DNA of 64,000 bases, taken from contig NZ_CP018082.1 in assembly GCF_001886715.1 (NCBI RefSeq), forward strand, positions 7,006,001-7,070,000, read 5' to 3'. Source of the DNA: Nocardia mangyaensis (GTDB taxonomy: Bacteria > Actinomycetota > Actinomycetes > Mycobacteriales > Mycobacteriaceae). The notes under the pieces are model-generated. The model ran no database searches, was not told where the DNA came from, and was given only the letters and a program-made list of their open reading frames with translations. This document shows positions 31,847 to 42,527 of this stretch, piece by piece; position 1 is the stretch's first letter, and every line of letters starts with the position of its first letter. Both the position numbers and the translations under genes were made by a program.

Positions 31847-34800
31847 GCCCGACGCCCGCGCGTCGCGCCCCGGATCGGGGCACCTGGACAAGGCGCCATT
31901 GGGTTGGCGCTGGTTCGTCGGCTCGGTAGTCGCCGCCTTCGTACTGACCTTCGCGCAGGCGCCCGGCCTCACCGTCGCCGACACCAAATACGACCTGGCG
32001 CAGAACCCCCTCGGTTTCCTCGCGCGGGCCGCTCACCTGTGGAGCAGCCAGGCCCCGATGGGCCAGGTGCAGAACCAGGCCTACGGCTACTTCTTCCCGC
32101 ACGGCGCGTTCTTCTCCGCCGGTCATCTGCTGAACGTCCCCGCCTGGGTCACCCAGCGCGTCTGGTGGGCGCTGCTGCTGCTGGCCGGGTTCTGGGGCAT
32201 CGTCAAGCTGTGCGAGACGCTCGGGATCGGGGCGCGCGGGTCGCGGGTGATCGCGGGTATCGCCTTCGCGCTGTCGCCACGGGTGCTCACCACGCTCGGC
32301 TCGATCTCGTCGGAAACACTGCCGATGATGCTGGCGCCCTGGGTGCTGCTGGCCCCAGCGGCGCTCGGCGTGGCGATGCGGAGTCGATCCGGTGCCGGTG
32401 CGGCACCCCCCGCCGGCACATCGCCACCCGAACGTGCAGCCCGAGACGACAGCCCTGACACGCCCGAGACGCGACCTGCCGTCGGTGATATCCGCTTCGA
32501 GCGCACACGCCCCAGCGACCGCGCGGCCATGGCGGGCGAGAACGCCGAGGACGCGCCGGTCCAGGGCCGGACTCCGAACGCAGGCACCGCAGGCGTGGCG
32601 AAGGACCGTGGCGTCGAGCCGCGGCTGGGCCGCGGTGGAGCGCTTTCGGCCGCTGGCAGTGCGCTCGCGTTGGCGCTGATGGGGTCGGTGAACGCGGTGG
32701 CGACCGTGGCGGCGTTCCTGCCCGCCGCGCTGTGGTGGGCCTCGTACCGCCCGAATCGACGCTGGTGGCGATTCACGCTGGCCTGGATTCCGCTGCTGGT
32801 GCTGGCGACTTTCTGGTGGGTGGTGCCGCTGCTGCTGCTCGGGAAGGTGAGTCCTCCGTTCCTCGACTACATCGAGTCCTCGGGAGTGACGACGCAGTGG
32901 GCGTCGTTGAGCGAGGTGCTGCGCGGTACGGACAGCTGGACACCGTTCGTCTCGCCCGAGCGCATCGCGGGCGCGGTGCTGGTGACCCAGCCCGGCGCGG
33001 TGCTGGCGACCGGACTGCTCGCCGCGGCGGGCATGGCCGGGCTGGCGCGCTCGTCGATGCCGTACCGGGGTCGGTTCGTGCTGATCCTGTGTGTCGGTCT
33101 GGCGGGCATCTGCGCCGGATACGTCGGCACGCTCGGTGGTCCGTTCGCCGAGTCGGTGCGGGTCTTCCTGGATTCCGGCGGCGCGCCGCTGCGCAATGTG
33201 CACAAGCTGGAACCGCTGATCCGGCTGCCGCTCGTACTCGGTCTCGCGCATCTGCTCGGCCGGGTGCCGCTACCGGCGTCGTCGCCGCTGCCGGTGTGGC
33301 GCAACGCTTTCGCCCATCCGGAACGCAGCAGACTCGTGGCCGTGGCCGCGCTGATCCTGGCCGCGCTCATGCTGGCGACCTCGCTGGCCTGGACCGCCCG
33401 CCTCGCCCCGCGCGGCGCCTACGACCGGGTGCCCGCCTACTGGACCGACACCGCGCAATGGCTGGCCGACAATGCCGCCGACACCCGCGCGCTCGTCGTG
33501 CCCGGCGCGCCGTTCGGCAGCCAGATCTGGGGACTCACCCGCGACGAACCACTTCAGGCCCTGGCCAGCACGCCCTGGGCGGTGCGCGATGCCGTGCCGC
33601 TCAACCCGCCGGGCACCATCCGCGCGATGGACTCGGTGCAACGCCTCATCGCCGACGGCCGGCCCTCCACCGGGCTCGCCGCCACCCTCGCCGACCAGGG
33701 CATCGGCGTGCTGGTGCTGCGCAACGACCTGGACCCGGAAACCTCGCGCTCGACCCGGCCGATGCTGGCCCACCAGGCGATCGAGGGTTCACCGGGAATC
33801 ACCAAGGTGGCCGAGTTCGGCGCGCTGATCGGGCCGCGCGCGGCCGATGCCGGACTGGTCGTCGACAACGATCTGCTGCCCGCCTACCCGGCGGTCGAGA
33901 TCTACCGGGTCGAGGTACCGCCACCGGGCACGCCCGTCGACGTGCGCGGCGGCACCGGGGCGCCGCCCGGTTTCCCCGGCGCGTACACGGTTCCGCTGGA
34001 CTCCGTTCCCGTCGTCAAGGGCGGACCGGAGGTGCTCGAACGCCTCCGCCGCGACACCGGAAACCCCACCGCGCCCATGCTTCTCGACGCCGACGCGCGG
34101 CGGGCCGGTCTGCCGTCACAGCCGACGCTGATCACCGACACCCCGATGGATCGCGAAGCCGATTTCGGCCGGGTCGACAACCACAACTCCGCGGTCCGCG
34201 CCCCCGACGACGCCCGGCGCACACACAACCTGGTGCCCGACTATCCCGTCGAAGGCGCTGAACTCGTCCAGGGCGAGTGGTCGGGCGCGAAGGTCACCGC
34301 GTCCAGCTCGGCCGCCGACGCCACCCAGATCGGCGGTGCCGCGCCGGGCAGTTCCACCGCCGCGGCCGTCGACGGCGATCCGAGCACCGCCTGGATCAGC
34401 AGTGGCGCCGAATCCGCACTGGGACAGTGGATTCGGCTCGATCTCGACGAGCCCATCACCTCCGGCTCGCTGCGGTTCAGCACGGCGGCGGCCGCGCTGG
34501 GCGATCCGGTGAAATGGGTCGAGGTGCGTACCGAGCGGGGCACGGTGTCGGCGCGGATCCCCGAGCCCGGCGCGCCGGTGACGGTCGCCCTGCCCGCGGG
34601 CGAGACCGACTGGGTGATGATCACCGCCGCCCGTACCGAAAGAGGTACCCGTGGAGGACAGTTCGGCATCGCTGAACTCACCCTCGACGACTACAGCGTG
34701 CGCGAGGCACCGGTGCGCGTCGACATCCGCCACCGGATAGTGCTGCCCGACGTGGCGACCGGAACCATTCCCACCGGCTGGGATCTCGGCCAGGAATTCC

Positions 34801-36272
34801 CCGGCCGCAGCGCCTGTTTCGACGGACCCGACCGCGTGCACTGCAGCAAGGGGCTCGGCCTGCCCGCCGAGCAACCCGGCGTGTTCAACCGCACCATCGC
34901 GGTGCCCGAACCACTCACCGTCGGTACCGATCTCACGGTCCGCACCCGGCCAGGACCGGTGCTGGAGGCGCTGCTCACCGACCACTCGAGGCCGGTGGCG
35001 CGTGGCAAGGCCGACGTCGCCGACCTGCGCGGCGCCGCCTTCGCCGCCACCGACGGCGACCCGAAGACCACCTGGATCGCACCAGAGGCCACCGTGCGCG
35101 GGCTCACCGGCGCCAAACCCACACTGGTACTGGAACTTCCCGAGCCCGCTGTGGTCACCGGGCTCGACATCACCACCGCGCTGGGCGGCCTGCCCGCCAC
35201 CGCCACCGCCGTCGCGGTGAACCTCGGCAACGGACCACAGGTCAGGGAGCTGCCCGAACGCGAACACGGCGAACCCGCCCGGATCTCGCTGCACCCCACC
35301 GAGACCGACCGGATCGAGATCAGCGTCCAGCGCTGGAACGAGGTTCTCGATCGCACCGCGCTGGGCTTCGTCCTCACCCAGCCGACCGGACTGGCCGAGG
35401 TGGAGGTGCTCGGCCCCGAGTATCCGGCACACGCGCCTGGCGACCGGCTCGTCACCATCGGCTGCGAGGCCGGACCGGTGATCGCCATCGGCGGTCGCGC
35501 CGTGCACACCACGGTCACCGCCACCGCCGATGAACTGCGCTCCGGCGCACCGGTTTCCGCCCGCGCCTGCGCGGAGGACGCCGCCGATATCGAACTGCTG
35601 CCCGGCAATCCCGATCTCACCGTCGTGCCGACCGAGCTGTTCACCGTCGACCGGATCCGCCTGGTCCGCACCGATCCGTTCCCCGCCGCGCCCACCGATC
35701 CGGGCACCCAGCTGCTCGTGCTGCCGCTCAGCACCAATGTCGGCTGGGCGGCGCACACCGCCGAGGGACGCGAGCTGACGCCGGTGGTGGTCGACGGCTG
35801 GCAGCAGGGTTGGCTGATTCCGGACGGCACGACCGGGGAGATCACGGTGTCGTTCCCGGCCGACCGCTGGTACCGGCTGGCCATCTTCGGCGGGCTGTTG
35901 CTGCTGATTCCGCTGGTGCTGCTGGCGATTCCCCGCCGGCGCGTGGTGCCCGATCCCGGTCCCGCACCGGGGACGTGGGGCATCCATTGGCTCGCGGCGG
36001 TCGGGCTGACCGGCGTCACGACCGTCATCGCCGGACCCTTCGCCACGGTGTGCACCCTGCTCGCGCTGGGCTGCAGTCGATTCCGGCCCGCCGGGACGGC
36101 GCGGGTGCTGCCGTGGGTCGCCGGGATCGGGACGATGCTGTCGATGGCGGCACTGTCCACGGGGACGTGGCGGTCGGGGACCGAGTACATGGGTGGCTCG
36201 CTGTGGGCGCAGGCACCGGCGGTGATCGCGGTGATCGCGGTCGGCGTCGCGGCGCTACCGCGGCGACGCTGA
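31797..36272 (+). CDS. aftD: Alpha-(1->3)-arabinofuranosyltransferase AftD (1491 aa)
   Basis: A GT-C membrane glycosyltransferase that branches arabinan of arabinogalactan and lipoarabinomannan using decaprenyl-phosphoryl arabinose. The N-terminal two thirds of the first 570 residues are membrane helices, with the acidic loop TVADTKYDLAQNPLGF early on as in GT-C enzymes. The periplasmic part holds carbohydrate-binding F5/8-like modules (DGDPSTAWISSGAES and DGDPKTTWIAPEAT). Two to three helices close the C-terminus. Residues about 193-281 are a polar Pro/Arg-rich insertion not needed for the fold. GTG 31797 overlaps the DUF2613 gene. Confidence 0.92.
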   Translation: MTRTPHCSTPLNTAAAEPDARASRPGSGHLDKAPLGWRWFVGSVVAAFVLTFAQAPGLTVADTKYDLAQNPLGFLARAAHLWSSQAPMGQVQNQAYGYFFPHGAFFSAGHLLNVPAWVTQRVWWALLLLAGFWGIVKLCETLGIGARGSRVIAGIAFALSPRVLTTLGSISSETLPMMLAPWVLLAPAALGVAMRSRSGAGAAPPAGTSPPERAARDDSPDTPETRPAVGDIRFERTRPSDRAAMAGENAEDAPVQGRTPNAGTAGVAKDRGVEPRLGRGGALSAAGSALALALMGSVNAVATVAAFLPAALWWASYRPNRRWWRFTLAWIPLLVLATFWWVVPLLLLGKVSPPFLDYIESSGVTTQWASLSEVLRGTDSWTPFVSPERIAGAVLVTQPGAVLATGLLAAAGMAGLARSSMPYRGRFVLILCVGLAGICAGYVGTLGGPFAESVRVFLDSGGAPLRNVHKLEPLIRLPLVLGLAHLLGRVPLPASSPLPVWRNAFAHPERSRLVAVAALILAALMLATSLAWTARLAPRGAYDRVPAYWTDTAQWLADNAADTRALVVPGAPFGSQIWGLTRDEPLQALASTPWAVRDAVPLNPPGTIRAMDSVQRLIADGRPSTGLAATLADQGIGVLVLRNDLDPETSRSTRPMLAHQAIEGSPGITKVAEFGALIGPRAADAGLVVDNDLLPAYPAVEIYRVEVPPPGTPVDVRGGTGAPPGFPGAYTVPLDSVPVVKGGPEVLERLRRDTGNPTAPMLLDADARRAGLPSQPTLITDTPMDREADFGRVDNHNSAVRAPDDARRTHNLVPDYPVEGAELVQGEWSGAKVTASSSAADATQIGGAAPGSSTAAAVDGDPSTAWISSGAESALGQWIRLDLDEPITSGSLRFSTAAAALGDPVKWVEVRTERGTVSARIPEPGAPVTVALPAGETDWVMITAARTERGTRGGQFGIAELTLDDYSVREAPVRVDIRHRIVLPDVATGTIPTGWDLGQEFPGRSACFDGPDRVHCSKGLGLPAEQPGVFNRTIAVPEPLTVGTDLTVRTRPGPVLEALLTDHSRPVARGKADVADLRGAAFAATDGDPKTTWIAPEATVRGLTGAKPTLVLELPEPAVVTGLDITTALGGLPATATAVAVNLGNGPQVRELPEREHGEPARISLHPTETDRIEISVQRWNEVLDRTALGFVLTQPTGLAEVEVLGPEYPAHAPGDRLVTIGCEAGPVIAIGGRAVHTTVTATADELRSGAPVSARACAEDAADIELLPGNPDLTVVPTELFTVDRIRLVRTDPFPAAPTDPGTQLLVLPLSTNVGWAAHTAEGRELTPVVVDGWQQGWLIPDGTTGEITVSFPADRWYRLAIFGGLLLLIPLVLLAIPRRRVVPDPGPAPGTWGIHWLAAVGLTGVTTVIAGPFATVCTLLALGCSRFRPAGTARVLPWVAGIGTMLSMAALSTGTWRSGTEYMGGSLWAQAPAVIAVIAVGVAALPRRR

Positions 36273-36318
36273 CTGCCATCGCCGCGGTCGGTGACGGCAC
36301 CGCGTCGGAGTCACCGCG

Positions 36319-37512
36319 TCATCGAGCAGCCGGGCTAGCGCTGTCACTCGCGGCGGATTCGGCCCGCTTGGCAGCGACCCGCGTGTCCCAGCGCCGCACC
36401 CCGCGCCGGGCCGGGTCCTCGATCAGCGCGAAGCTCGCTGCCGCCAGCGGCAGCGTCAACACGATGGTCAGCACGAGCACGTAGACGAAGTGGCCGCTGA
36501 ACGGCATCAGACTGAATATCGGGAACACCATGGTGAGCACGACCAGGTGCCACAGGAAGATGCCGTAGGACCAGCGCCCCAGCAACGCGGCGGCGGGTGA
36601 TTCCAGCCAGCGATGCCCAGGGGCGTCGGCGGGGCGCAGCACCAGCGGCGCCATCAACCCGAACCCGATCACCATGCCCAACGCCATCTTCACCGCGTAC
36701 TGCCACGGCTCGGCCCGCTCCAGCCCGGCCGGGCCACCGAACTCGGTCGCCGAGATCAGGAAGGCCACCAGCGCGATCGCCCACATCAGCGGTTGACTGG
36801 AGAACAGTGGCCCCCACCAGGTGCCCGGCCGCGCCCGGTGGATCAACTCGGCCAGCATCATGCCCGCCGCGAACCACGGCAGATAGCCGGGCAGCCAGTT
36901 GTCGGCGTGGATCGCCTCCGGCGTCGGCACCGGCCACAGATTCCAGGTCAGGCTCACCGCGATCAGCGCGCCGAGCACCGGCACCCGCCACCGGGCCGCC
37001 GGGCCGCGCAGCCACACCACCGACCAGGCCAGCAGCGGCAGCGACAGGTAGAAGGCCATCTCCACCGACAGACTCCACATCTGGGTGAGACCCTCGGTGA
37101 GCGTCAGCGGTATGAAGACCTGCAGGAAGAACAGGTTCGACACCCACACCTTCAGGTTCGCCGATTGGGCCGCGCCGGGCAGCAACACCAGCACGAACAC
37201 CACGACCGCCCAGTACGCGGGCATGATCCGCGCGATCCGGTGCAGCAGATAGCGCGTGGTCGAGGGCGCCTTGCCCAGCCCATGCGCGGCCGCGGCGTGC
37301 GGGCGCCACAGCAGGAACCCCGACAGCGCGAAGAAGACCGCGACCGCCATGTCGAAGCGCTCCAGGATGGAGCCGAGCACCGGGATCTTCGACGCGCCGG
37401 TCTGGAACGCGACGTGGGTGACGAGTACACCGAGTGCCGCCATCCCGCGCATGCCTTCGAGTGCGGGAATGAAGGCGCGCGGCGGTGGCACGGGGGCGGT
37501 AACGGTCGTCAT
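36319..37512 (-). CDS. Acyltransferase-3 family membrane protein (397 aa), Rv0228-like
   Basis: Ten or so membrane helices with acyltransferase-3 motifs: IPALEGMRGMAALGVLVTHV with the conserved His, FFALSGFLLWRPH, and RYLLHRIARIMPAYW. Such enzymes move acyl groups onto sugars of surface glycans. ATG 37512 precedes a short polar N-terminus; longer frames to 37560 and 37750 lack a ribosome-binding site. It is convergent with aftD and divergent from the DUF3068 gene, as in the tuberculosis locus. The substrate is unknown. Confidence 0.85.
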   Translation of the reverse strand: MTTVTAPVPPPRAFIPALEGMRGMAALGVLVTHVAFQTGASKIPVLGSILERFDMAVAVFFALSGFLLWRPHAAAAHGLGKAPSTTRYLLHRIARIMPAYWAVVVFVLVLLPGAAQSANLKVWVSNLFFLQVFIPLTLTEGLTQMWSLSVEMAFYLSLPLLAWSVVWLRGPAARWRVPVLGALIAVSLTWNLWPVPTPEAIHADNWLPGYLPWFAAGMMLAELIHRARPGTWWGPLFSSQPLMWAIALVAFLISATEFGGPAGLERAEPWQYAVKMALGMVIGFGLMAPLVLRPADAPGHRWLESPAAALLGRWSYGIFLWHLVVLTMVFPIFSLMPFSGHFVYVLVLTIVLTLPLAAASFALIEDPARRGVRRWDTRVAAKRAESAASDSASPAAR

Positions 37513-37658
37513 CGAGTTCCAGTCTGCCGTGTCGGCGTTTTCCAGGGCACAGCGCCGCACACTGGGATCTCGGGCTGTTAGTGTCGGGGCTCACGAGTGC
37601 CTGTGGTGCACTACCAGACCACCGGATTATCCGTGTTCGAACGACGAGGAGAGTTTGC

Positions 37659-38858
37659 ATGGCACTGAGTGCCGGTACCAGAAGGACGGTCGCCTGCGTG
37701 CTCGTGGGTCTGGGCGCGGCATTACTCGTCGCCGCGCTGATGATCCCCACCTACACGGTGAGCAAGGTGGCCAAGACTCCGCTCGACCTCGAGATCACCA
37801 CGATCTCGGAGAACCAGCCGGGAGAGGAGAGCCTCGTCCTCGACTCCAGGTCGCTGACCACCGGCGATGGTCCGGCCGTCGTGGACACCGATGTACCGCT
37901 GATCTCGCAGCGCTTCGTCACCGTCGAGGAGCCGTCCGACGCCGACGAGATGACGCTGCAGGCGGGCCAGACACTGCGCCGCACCGACGTGCAGGGCGAC
38001 ACCGGCCTGCTCACCGCCGCCATCGACCGCGTCACCATCTCCCGCACCACCGGCGAGCCGGTCGAGGCCGACCCCAACGGGTCGATCGCCGTGACCGTCG
38101 ACCGCGAGGGCAGTGTCATGGAGCCGGTGCAGCACACCGGCCTCGGCTACCGCTTCCCGATCGGCACCGAGAAGAAGACCTACCCCTACTTCGACATCAA
38201 CGCGCGCAAGTCGTTCGACGCGAACTTCATCGAAGAGACCGAGATCAACAACACCAAGGTCTACCGGTTCCAGAACATCGTGCCGGTCACCAGCACCTGG
38301 GACGTCGTGCAGTCCCCGGCCAACCGGCTGACCCTGCCCGCGTCGAAGTGGGGCGTGACCGATGTCGAGCCCGACGCGCCCGTCACCATGACCCGCTACT
38401 ACACCAATGTGCGTGACCTGTGGGTCGAGCCGCAGACCGGCACCGTCATCAAGGGCGGCGAGTCGATCCACCTGTACTACGCGCGTTCGGGTGACAAGCC
38501 CGAGGTGACCGCGCTCAAGTCGCACATCGTGTTCGACGATGCGACCGTGGAGTCGCAGATCTCGATCGCCAAGGACAACACCGACAAGCTGGCGCTGTTC
38601 GGCCGCACCGTGCCGATCGTGCTGGGCATCCTCGGTGTCCTCGCCCTGCTGGCCGGCCTGTTCCTCGGCCTGCGCGGTGGCGGTGGCACTCCCGCCCACG
38701 CGACCCCGCGCGGTGGCCGCACCACCCCGGCTCCCGCGGCGGCTTCCGGCGCGACCGCGGCCTCGGACTGGAATGCCGACGAGGCGCCGACGACGCAGTT
38801 CCCGCGCGGCGACTACGACGGGCCCACCGAGCAGATCGACATCAACAAACGTCCCTGA
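37659..38858 (+). CDS. DUF3068 (PorA-family-named) envelope protein (399 aa)
   Basis: N-terminal membrane helix (VACVLVGLGAALLVAALMIP), a long extracytoplasmic beta-rich domain (about residues 35-315), a second helix (VPIVLGILGVLALLAGLFLG) and a Gly/Ala/Pro-rich cytoplasmic tail with acidic end. ATG 37659 follows GAGGAG. It is the Rv0227c counterpart. The family is essential or important in mycobacteria and is placed near arabinan and mycolate genes, but its activity is not established. Confidence 0.85.
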   Translation: MALSAGTRRTVACVLVGLGAALLVAALMIPTYTVSKVAKTPLDLEITTISENQPGEESLVLDSRSLTTGDGPAVVDTDVPLISQRFVTVEEPSDADEMTLQAGQTLRRTDVQGDTGLLTAAIDRVTISRTTGEPVEADPNGSIAVTVDREGSVMEPVQHTGLGYRFPIGTEKKTYPYFDINARKSFDANFIEETEINNTKVYRFQNIVPVTSTWDVVQSPANRLTLPASKWGVTDVEPDAPVTMTRYYTNVRDLWVEPQTGTVIKGGESIHLYYARSGDKPEVTALKSHIVFDDATVESQISIAKDNTDKLALFGRTVPIVLGILGVLALLAGLFLGLRGGGGTPAHATPRGGRTTPAPAAASGATAASDWNADEAPTTQFPRGDYDGPTEQIDINKRP

Positions 38859-38870
38859 GAGACTCGCTTT

Positions 38871-38909
38871 CGACGGCGGCCCTGGTCCTTGTGACCGGGG
38901 CCGTCGCCG
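38871..38909 (+). terminator. Terminator after the DUF3068 gene
   Basis: CGACGGCGGCCCTGGTC pairs with GACCGGGGCCGTCGCCG (two G:T pairs, one mismatch) around CTTGT and is followed by TTT. It begins 13 bases after the stop codon. Confidence 0.65.
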
Positions 38910-39015
38910 TTTGCCGTGCGGGCGTGGGTCCGACGATTGGTTCCCACGATCGTGGTCCAGGTGTGAATCATCCACACCTGTCCGCATCCAGCGGTGTGGA
39001 CAGGTGATGTCCGGT

Positions 39016-40350
39016 TCAGGTCCGCAGTTGGCCCGCGGCGACGGGAGTCCGCGCGGCGGTGCGCAGGACGACGAAGGCGACGATCGCGGTGGTCACGGCG
39101 GCGACGGAGACGGCGGTGCCGATCAGCGAGCCGATGGTCCGGGCGAAGGTGAGCATCAAGGTCACCTCGACGGCCAAACCCACCCAGGTGACAGCGGCAA
39201 GGGCGGTGCGTTCCACCGCGATGGCCGACAGGAGCGCGCCCTGCAGCACCGCCAGGATCGCGCCGTGCAGCGCGAACAACCACAGCATGCTCTGGATCGG
39301 CGCGTAGTCCTGTCCGGCGAACAGCGGCGCCAGCGGCGCGGCCACGGCGGCGCCGATCACCGCGACGATGCCGATCAGCGACAGCACCGACAGCGCGTCA
39401 CGGATCGCGCGGGCCGACTGCGTGGGCTTGGCCATCCGCGGGTACAGCACCACCCCCACCGCCTGTGGCAGCCAGAAGGCGATCTTCGTGGCGATGGTGC
39501 CGAGCGAATACCGGCTCGCGTCGACCTCGTCGAGGACGATGCGCACCACGATCAGGTCCACCGAGGACAGGGCCATCAACGCGGCCTGCACCTGGACCGC
39601 GCGAAGCACGGGCAGGACGCCGATCGCACCGGAATCCCGCCGGTTCGCCGCCGAAGGGAGCGAGTCTCGACCCGGGGATGGCGTCGTCGAGGCGTCCGGG
39701 TGCGGACCGGCCTGCGGCGGGCCGACCGGCTCCGGGGCGAGTTCACCGGCGGCCATCGTGGTGGACCGCGCGATGCGGGCGGCGACGAGTGCGGCGACGA
39801 CGATGCCCGCGGCGCCTGCCCACAGCGCTCCGGCGGCACCGCCACCGAGAGCGAGGGCGATCAGCGCGGGTGCGACCCGGGCCGTTCCCGCCATCGCGAG
39901 GACCGTGGCCAATGCGCGGAAATGGTTGCCGCCCTGCAGGATTCCCTGCTCACCCGAGAGCACGACCAGTGCGGGCGCCGCACCGAGCGCGGCGGCGGCC
40001 GCCCACACGCCCACGTTCAGCACCTCGGCCACCACCGGCACCAGAACCACCGCGACGGCGGCGACCAGCGCCGCGCACCGCCACTGCATCGATCGCACCG
40101 CGCGCAGACTCGCCCCGCGGACCACCTCGCGCGCCACCACGTTCTGCATGGCCAGCGCGGGTACCGCACACAGCAACTGCACGGCGAGCAGACTCGCGAA
40201 CTCGCTGTACCCGGCCACGCCGAGCCACCGTCCCGCCAACAACTGCAGGAGGTACCCGGCGACGTTGGCGGTCATCGCGCCAGCCGTCACCCAGGTCAGA
40301 TCAGCAACAACAGGCGGACGACGGACCGAAGACACGCCCCATCGTCGCAC
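39016..40350 (-). CDS. Polysaccharide flippase-like membrane protein (444 aa)
   Basis: About twelve membrane helices in the pattern of Wzx/MOP-type flippases, with GAMTANVAGYLLQLLAGRWL and GVAGYSEFASLLAVQLLCAV at the N-terminus. Residues about 197-247 form a low-complexity cytoplasmic insertion rich in Pro, Ser and Asp. The start is GTG 40350 as the most upstream option; later starts would remove the first helix. It is divergent from the 692-aa membrane protein with about 100 bases between. A role in moving a lipid-linked glycan is inferred. Confidence 0.75.
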   Translation of the reverse strand: MRRWGVSSVRRPPVVADLTWVTAGAMTANVAGYLLQLLAGRWLGVAGYSEFASLLAVQLLCAVPALAMQNVVAREVVRGASLRAVRSMQWRCAALVAAVAVVLVPVVAEVLNVGVWAAAAALGAAPALVVLSGEQGILQGGNHFRALATVLAMAGTARVAPALIALALGGGAAGALWAGAAGIVVAALVAARIARSTTMAAGELAPEPVGPPQAGPHPDASTTPSPGRDSLPSAANRRDSGAIGVLPVLRAVQVQAALMALSSVDLIVVRIVLDEVDASRYSLGTIATKIAFWLPQAVGVVLYPRMAKPTQSARAIRDALSVLSLIGIVAVIGAAVAAPLAPLFAGQDYAPIQSMLWLFALHGAILAVLQGALLSAIAVERTALAAVTWVGLAVEVTLMLTFARTIGSLIGTAVSVAAVTTAIVAFVVLRTAARTPVAAGQLRT

Positions 40351-40448
40351 CTCGACGCGCCGGACGCGGTCGCCACCCCGATCACCGAGCCCGCCGAACC
40401 TCGCGGGGGGCGTGTGGCGGTGCGAGCCGGGACGTAAGGTGCACTGAC

Positions 40449-42527
40449 GTGACGGGTAGTGGTGGGCGTGGGAGAGTCTGGGTCGCCGGTTACTGCGCCC
40501 TGCTCACGCTGATCATCGTCGGGCCGCTGGCCGGGTCGGGATACCTGTTACTGCGCGACGCGGTGAGCACGCCCCGCTCCTACCTCACCGACTCCGCGCT
40601 CGGCCTCGGCGCCGCCGCCCCACGCGCCGTCCCCCAGGACGCCCTGCTCGCGTTCCTCTCGCCGGTGATCGACGGCGGCATCCTGGTGAAGGCGATCCTG
40701 ATCGTCGCTCTGTGGTCGGGCGGCTACGGCGCCGCCGTCCTGGCCCGCCGCTTCGTCGACGCCGGCACCGGCGCCCAACTCGTCGCCGCCACCCTCGCCC
40801 TGTGGAACCCCTTCGTCGCCGAACGCCTCCTCCAGGGCCACTGGAGCCTGCTCACCGGCTACGCAGCTCTCCCCTGGGTTGCCCTCGCCGCCGCCCGCAT
40901 CCGCTCGGCCGCCGCCGGCGTCGGCCACCACGCCGTCCCCACGACCGGCGCCGGATCAAGGGGCAGCACCGAGCAGACGGCGAGCACGATCGGGCACCAC
41001 GGACCGCGAGGCGGGACCGGCCGCGCGGTCGGGCCCGGTCGGGCCATCGGCGGGTGGGGGGCGCTCGCGGCGTGCTTCGCGGCGGCCGGGTTGACGCCGA
41101 CGGGGTCGTTGCTGGCGGCTGTCGTCGGGCTCGCGCTGGTGGGGCGGCGGGCGTTCCTGCCCGCGCTGGGTCTGTGGGTTCTCACGTGCGCGCCCTGGTT
41201 GACCGCGACCGCGCTCGGGTCGGGGGCCGAACCGTCGGATCCGGCGGGGGTGGCGGCGTTCGCGGCGCGGGCCGAACCGTGGCTCGGAACGCTGGGGAGT
41301 CTGGCCGGGCTCGGCGGGATCTGGAACGGCGAGGCGGTTCCCGCGAGCCGGACGACGCCGCTGGCGCTGGTCGGCACCCTGCTGTTGCTCGGGATCGTCG
41401 TGCTCGGGGTGCGCGCAGTGTGGGCGAGCGGGCGCGACGGCCGGGCACTGCTGGTGATCGCGGCGGTGGCCATCGTGCTGCCCGCGCTCGGCGCCACCGG
41501 GTGGGGGCTCGCGGCCGGGGAATGGCTGATGGTGCACGTCCCCGGCGCCGGCCTGCTGCGCGACACCCAGAAGTACGTCGCCCTGGCGATGCCCGCCTAC
41601 GCCCTGTGCGCGGCCGCGGCCTGTCGGACCGTGCTCATGTGGTGGCGTCGAATCGCCGCGGACAGTCACGCACCGAGCGCGGGCATACACCAAACCCGAA
41701 CCGGCTCAGCCGAATCGCAGACCGATGCGACCGGTGCCGCCGCGTCTAGCCAAGCGTTCGGTACCGACGAGCCAGGGCACGCGGCGGCCGCCAGCGAGCC
41801 GGGCGACACGGCCAGAGCGGCCGAGCCAGAGCACGCGGGGTTTGCGCCAGGCAGTTCGGCGGGCGGCGCGGGAACGATTGATGCAGAGAACGATTCAGCC
41901 GCAGATAGGTCGAGCCGTACCGGAATCAACGCTGTCGCAGCGCTTTTCATCGCATTGCTAATCTTCCCGCTCGCCGACCTGACATGGGGAATCGGCGGCC
42001 AGATGCGCCCGGTGCACTACCCGGCGGGGTGGGCCGAGGTCGTGGAACACATCGATGGCCCCGGTGATGTGGCGGTCCTGCCCGGCGGCATGTTCCGCCG
42101 ATTCCCCTACAGCGGAACAGCTCCCGTCCTCGATCCCGCCCCGCGCATCCTCCCCAACGACGTCCTGCAAACGGGCGAACTCCGCGTCCGCGGCTATGCC
42201 GTCAACGGCGAAGGCAACCGCGCCCGCACCGTCGAAGAAACCCTCCTGCGCGGCGGTTCCCCCGCCGAGCTCACCGACCTCGGCGTCGGCTGGATCCTGC
42301 TGGAACGCACCACCCCCGGCCCCCTCGGCACCGCCGAGACCACCCTCACCGCAACCGAACTCGTCTACCAGGACACCGACCTGGCCCTCTACCGAATCCC
42401 CGATCCCACCCCCCGCGACATCTCCACCCCCGCCCAACGCCGAACCTCTGCGGCTGCCCACCTTCTCTGGGCCGCCCTCCTCCTCACCGGCCTAACCCTC
42501 GCAGCCCTCCGCCCGAGCACCCGCTGA
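40449..42527 (+). CDS. Polytopic GT-C-like membrane protein (692 aa), Rv0226c-like
   Basis: A multi-helix membrane protein with an acidic periplasmic loop region (LLAFLSPVIDGGILVKAILI, then TLALWNPFVAERLLQGHWSL) resembling the N-terminal part of AftD-type GT-C enzymes. Two low-complexity insertions (residues about 154-199 and 400-494) break the membrane core; the second is rich in Ala, Glu and Ser. The C-terminal soluble segment is followed by one last helix. GTG 40449 has AAGG upstream. It is probably a transferase or accessory of envelope glycan synthesis. Confidence 0.75.
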   Translation: MTGSGGRGRVWVAGYCALLTLIIVGPLAGSGYLLLRDAVSTPRSYLTDSALGLGAAAPRAVPQDALLAFLSPVIDGGILVKAILIVALWSGGYGAAVLARRFVDAGTGAQLVAATLALWNPFVAERLLQGHWSLLTGYAALPWVALAAARIRSAAAGVGHHAVPTTGAGSRGSTEQTASTIGHHGPRGGTGRAVGPGRAIGGWGALAACFAAAGLTPTGSLLAAVVGLALVGRRAFLPALGLWVLTCAPWLTATALGSGAEPSDPAGVAAFAARAEPWLGTLGSLAGLGGIWNGEAVPASRTTPLALVGTLLLLGIVVLGVRAVWASGRDGRALLVIAAVAIVLPALGATGWGLAAGEWLMVHVPGAGLLRDTQKYVALAMPAYALCAAAACRTVLMWWRRIAADSHAPSAGIHQTRTGSAESQTDATGAAASSQAFGTDEPGHAAAASEPGDTARAAEPEHAGFAPGSSAGGAGTIDAENDSAADRSSRTGINAVAALFIALLIFPLADLTWGIGGQMRPVHYPAGWAEVVEHIDGPGDVAVLPGGMFRRFPYSGTAPVLDPAPRILPNDVLQTGELRVRGYAVNGEGNRARTVEETLLRGGSPAELTDLGVGWILLERTTPGPLGTAETTLTATELVYQDTDLALYRIPDPTPRDISTPAQRRTSAAAHLLWAALLLTGLTLAALRPSTR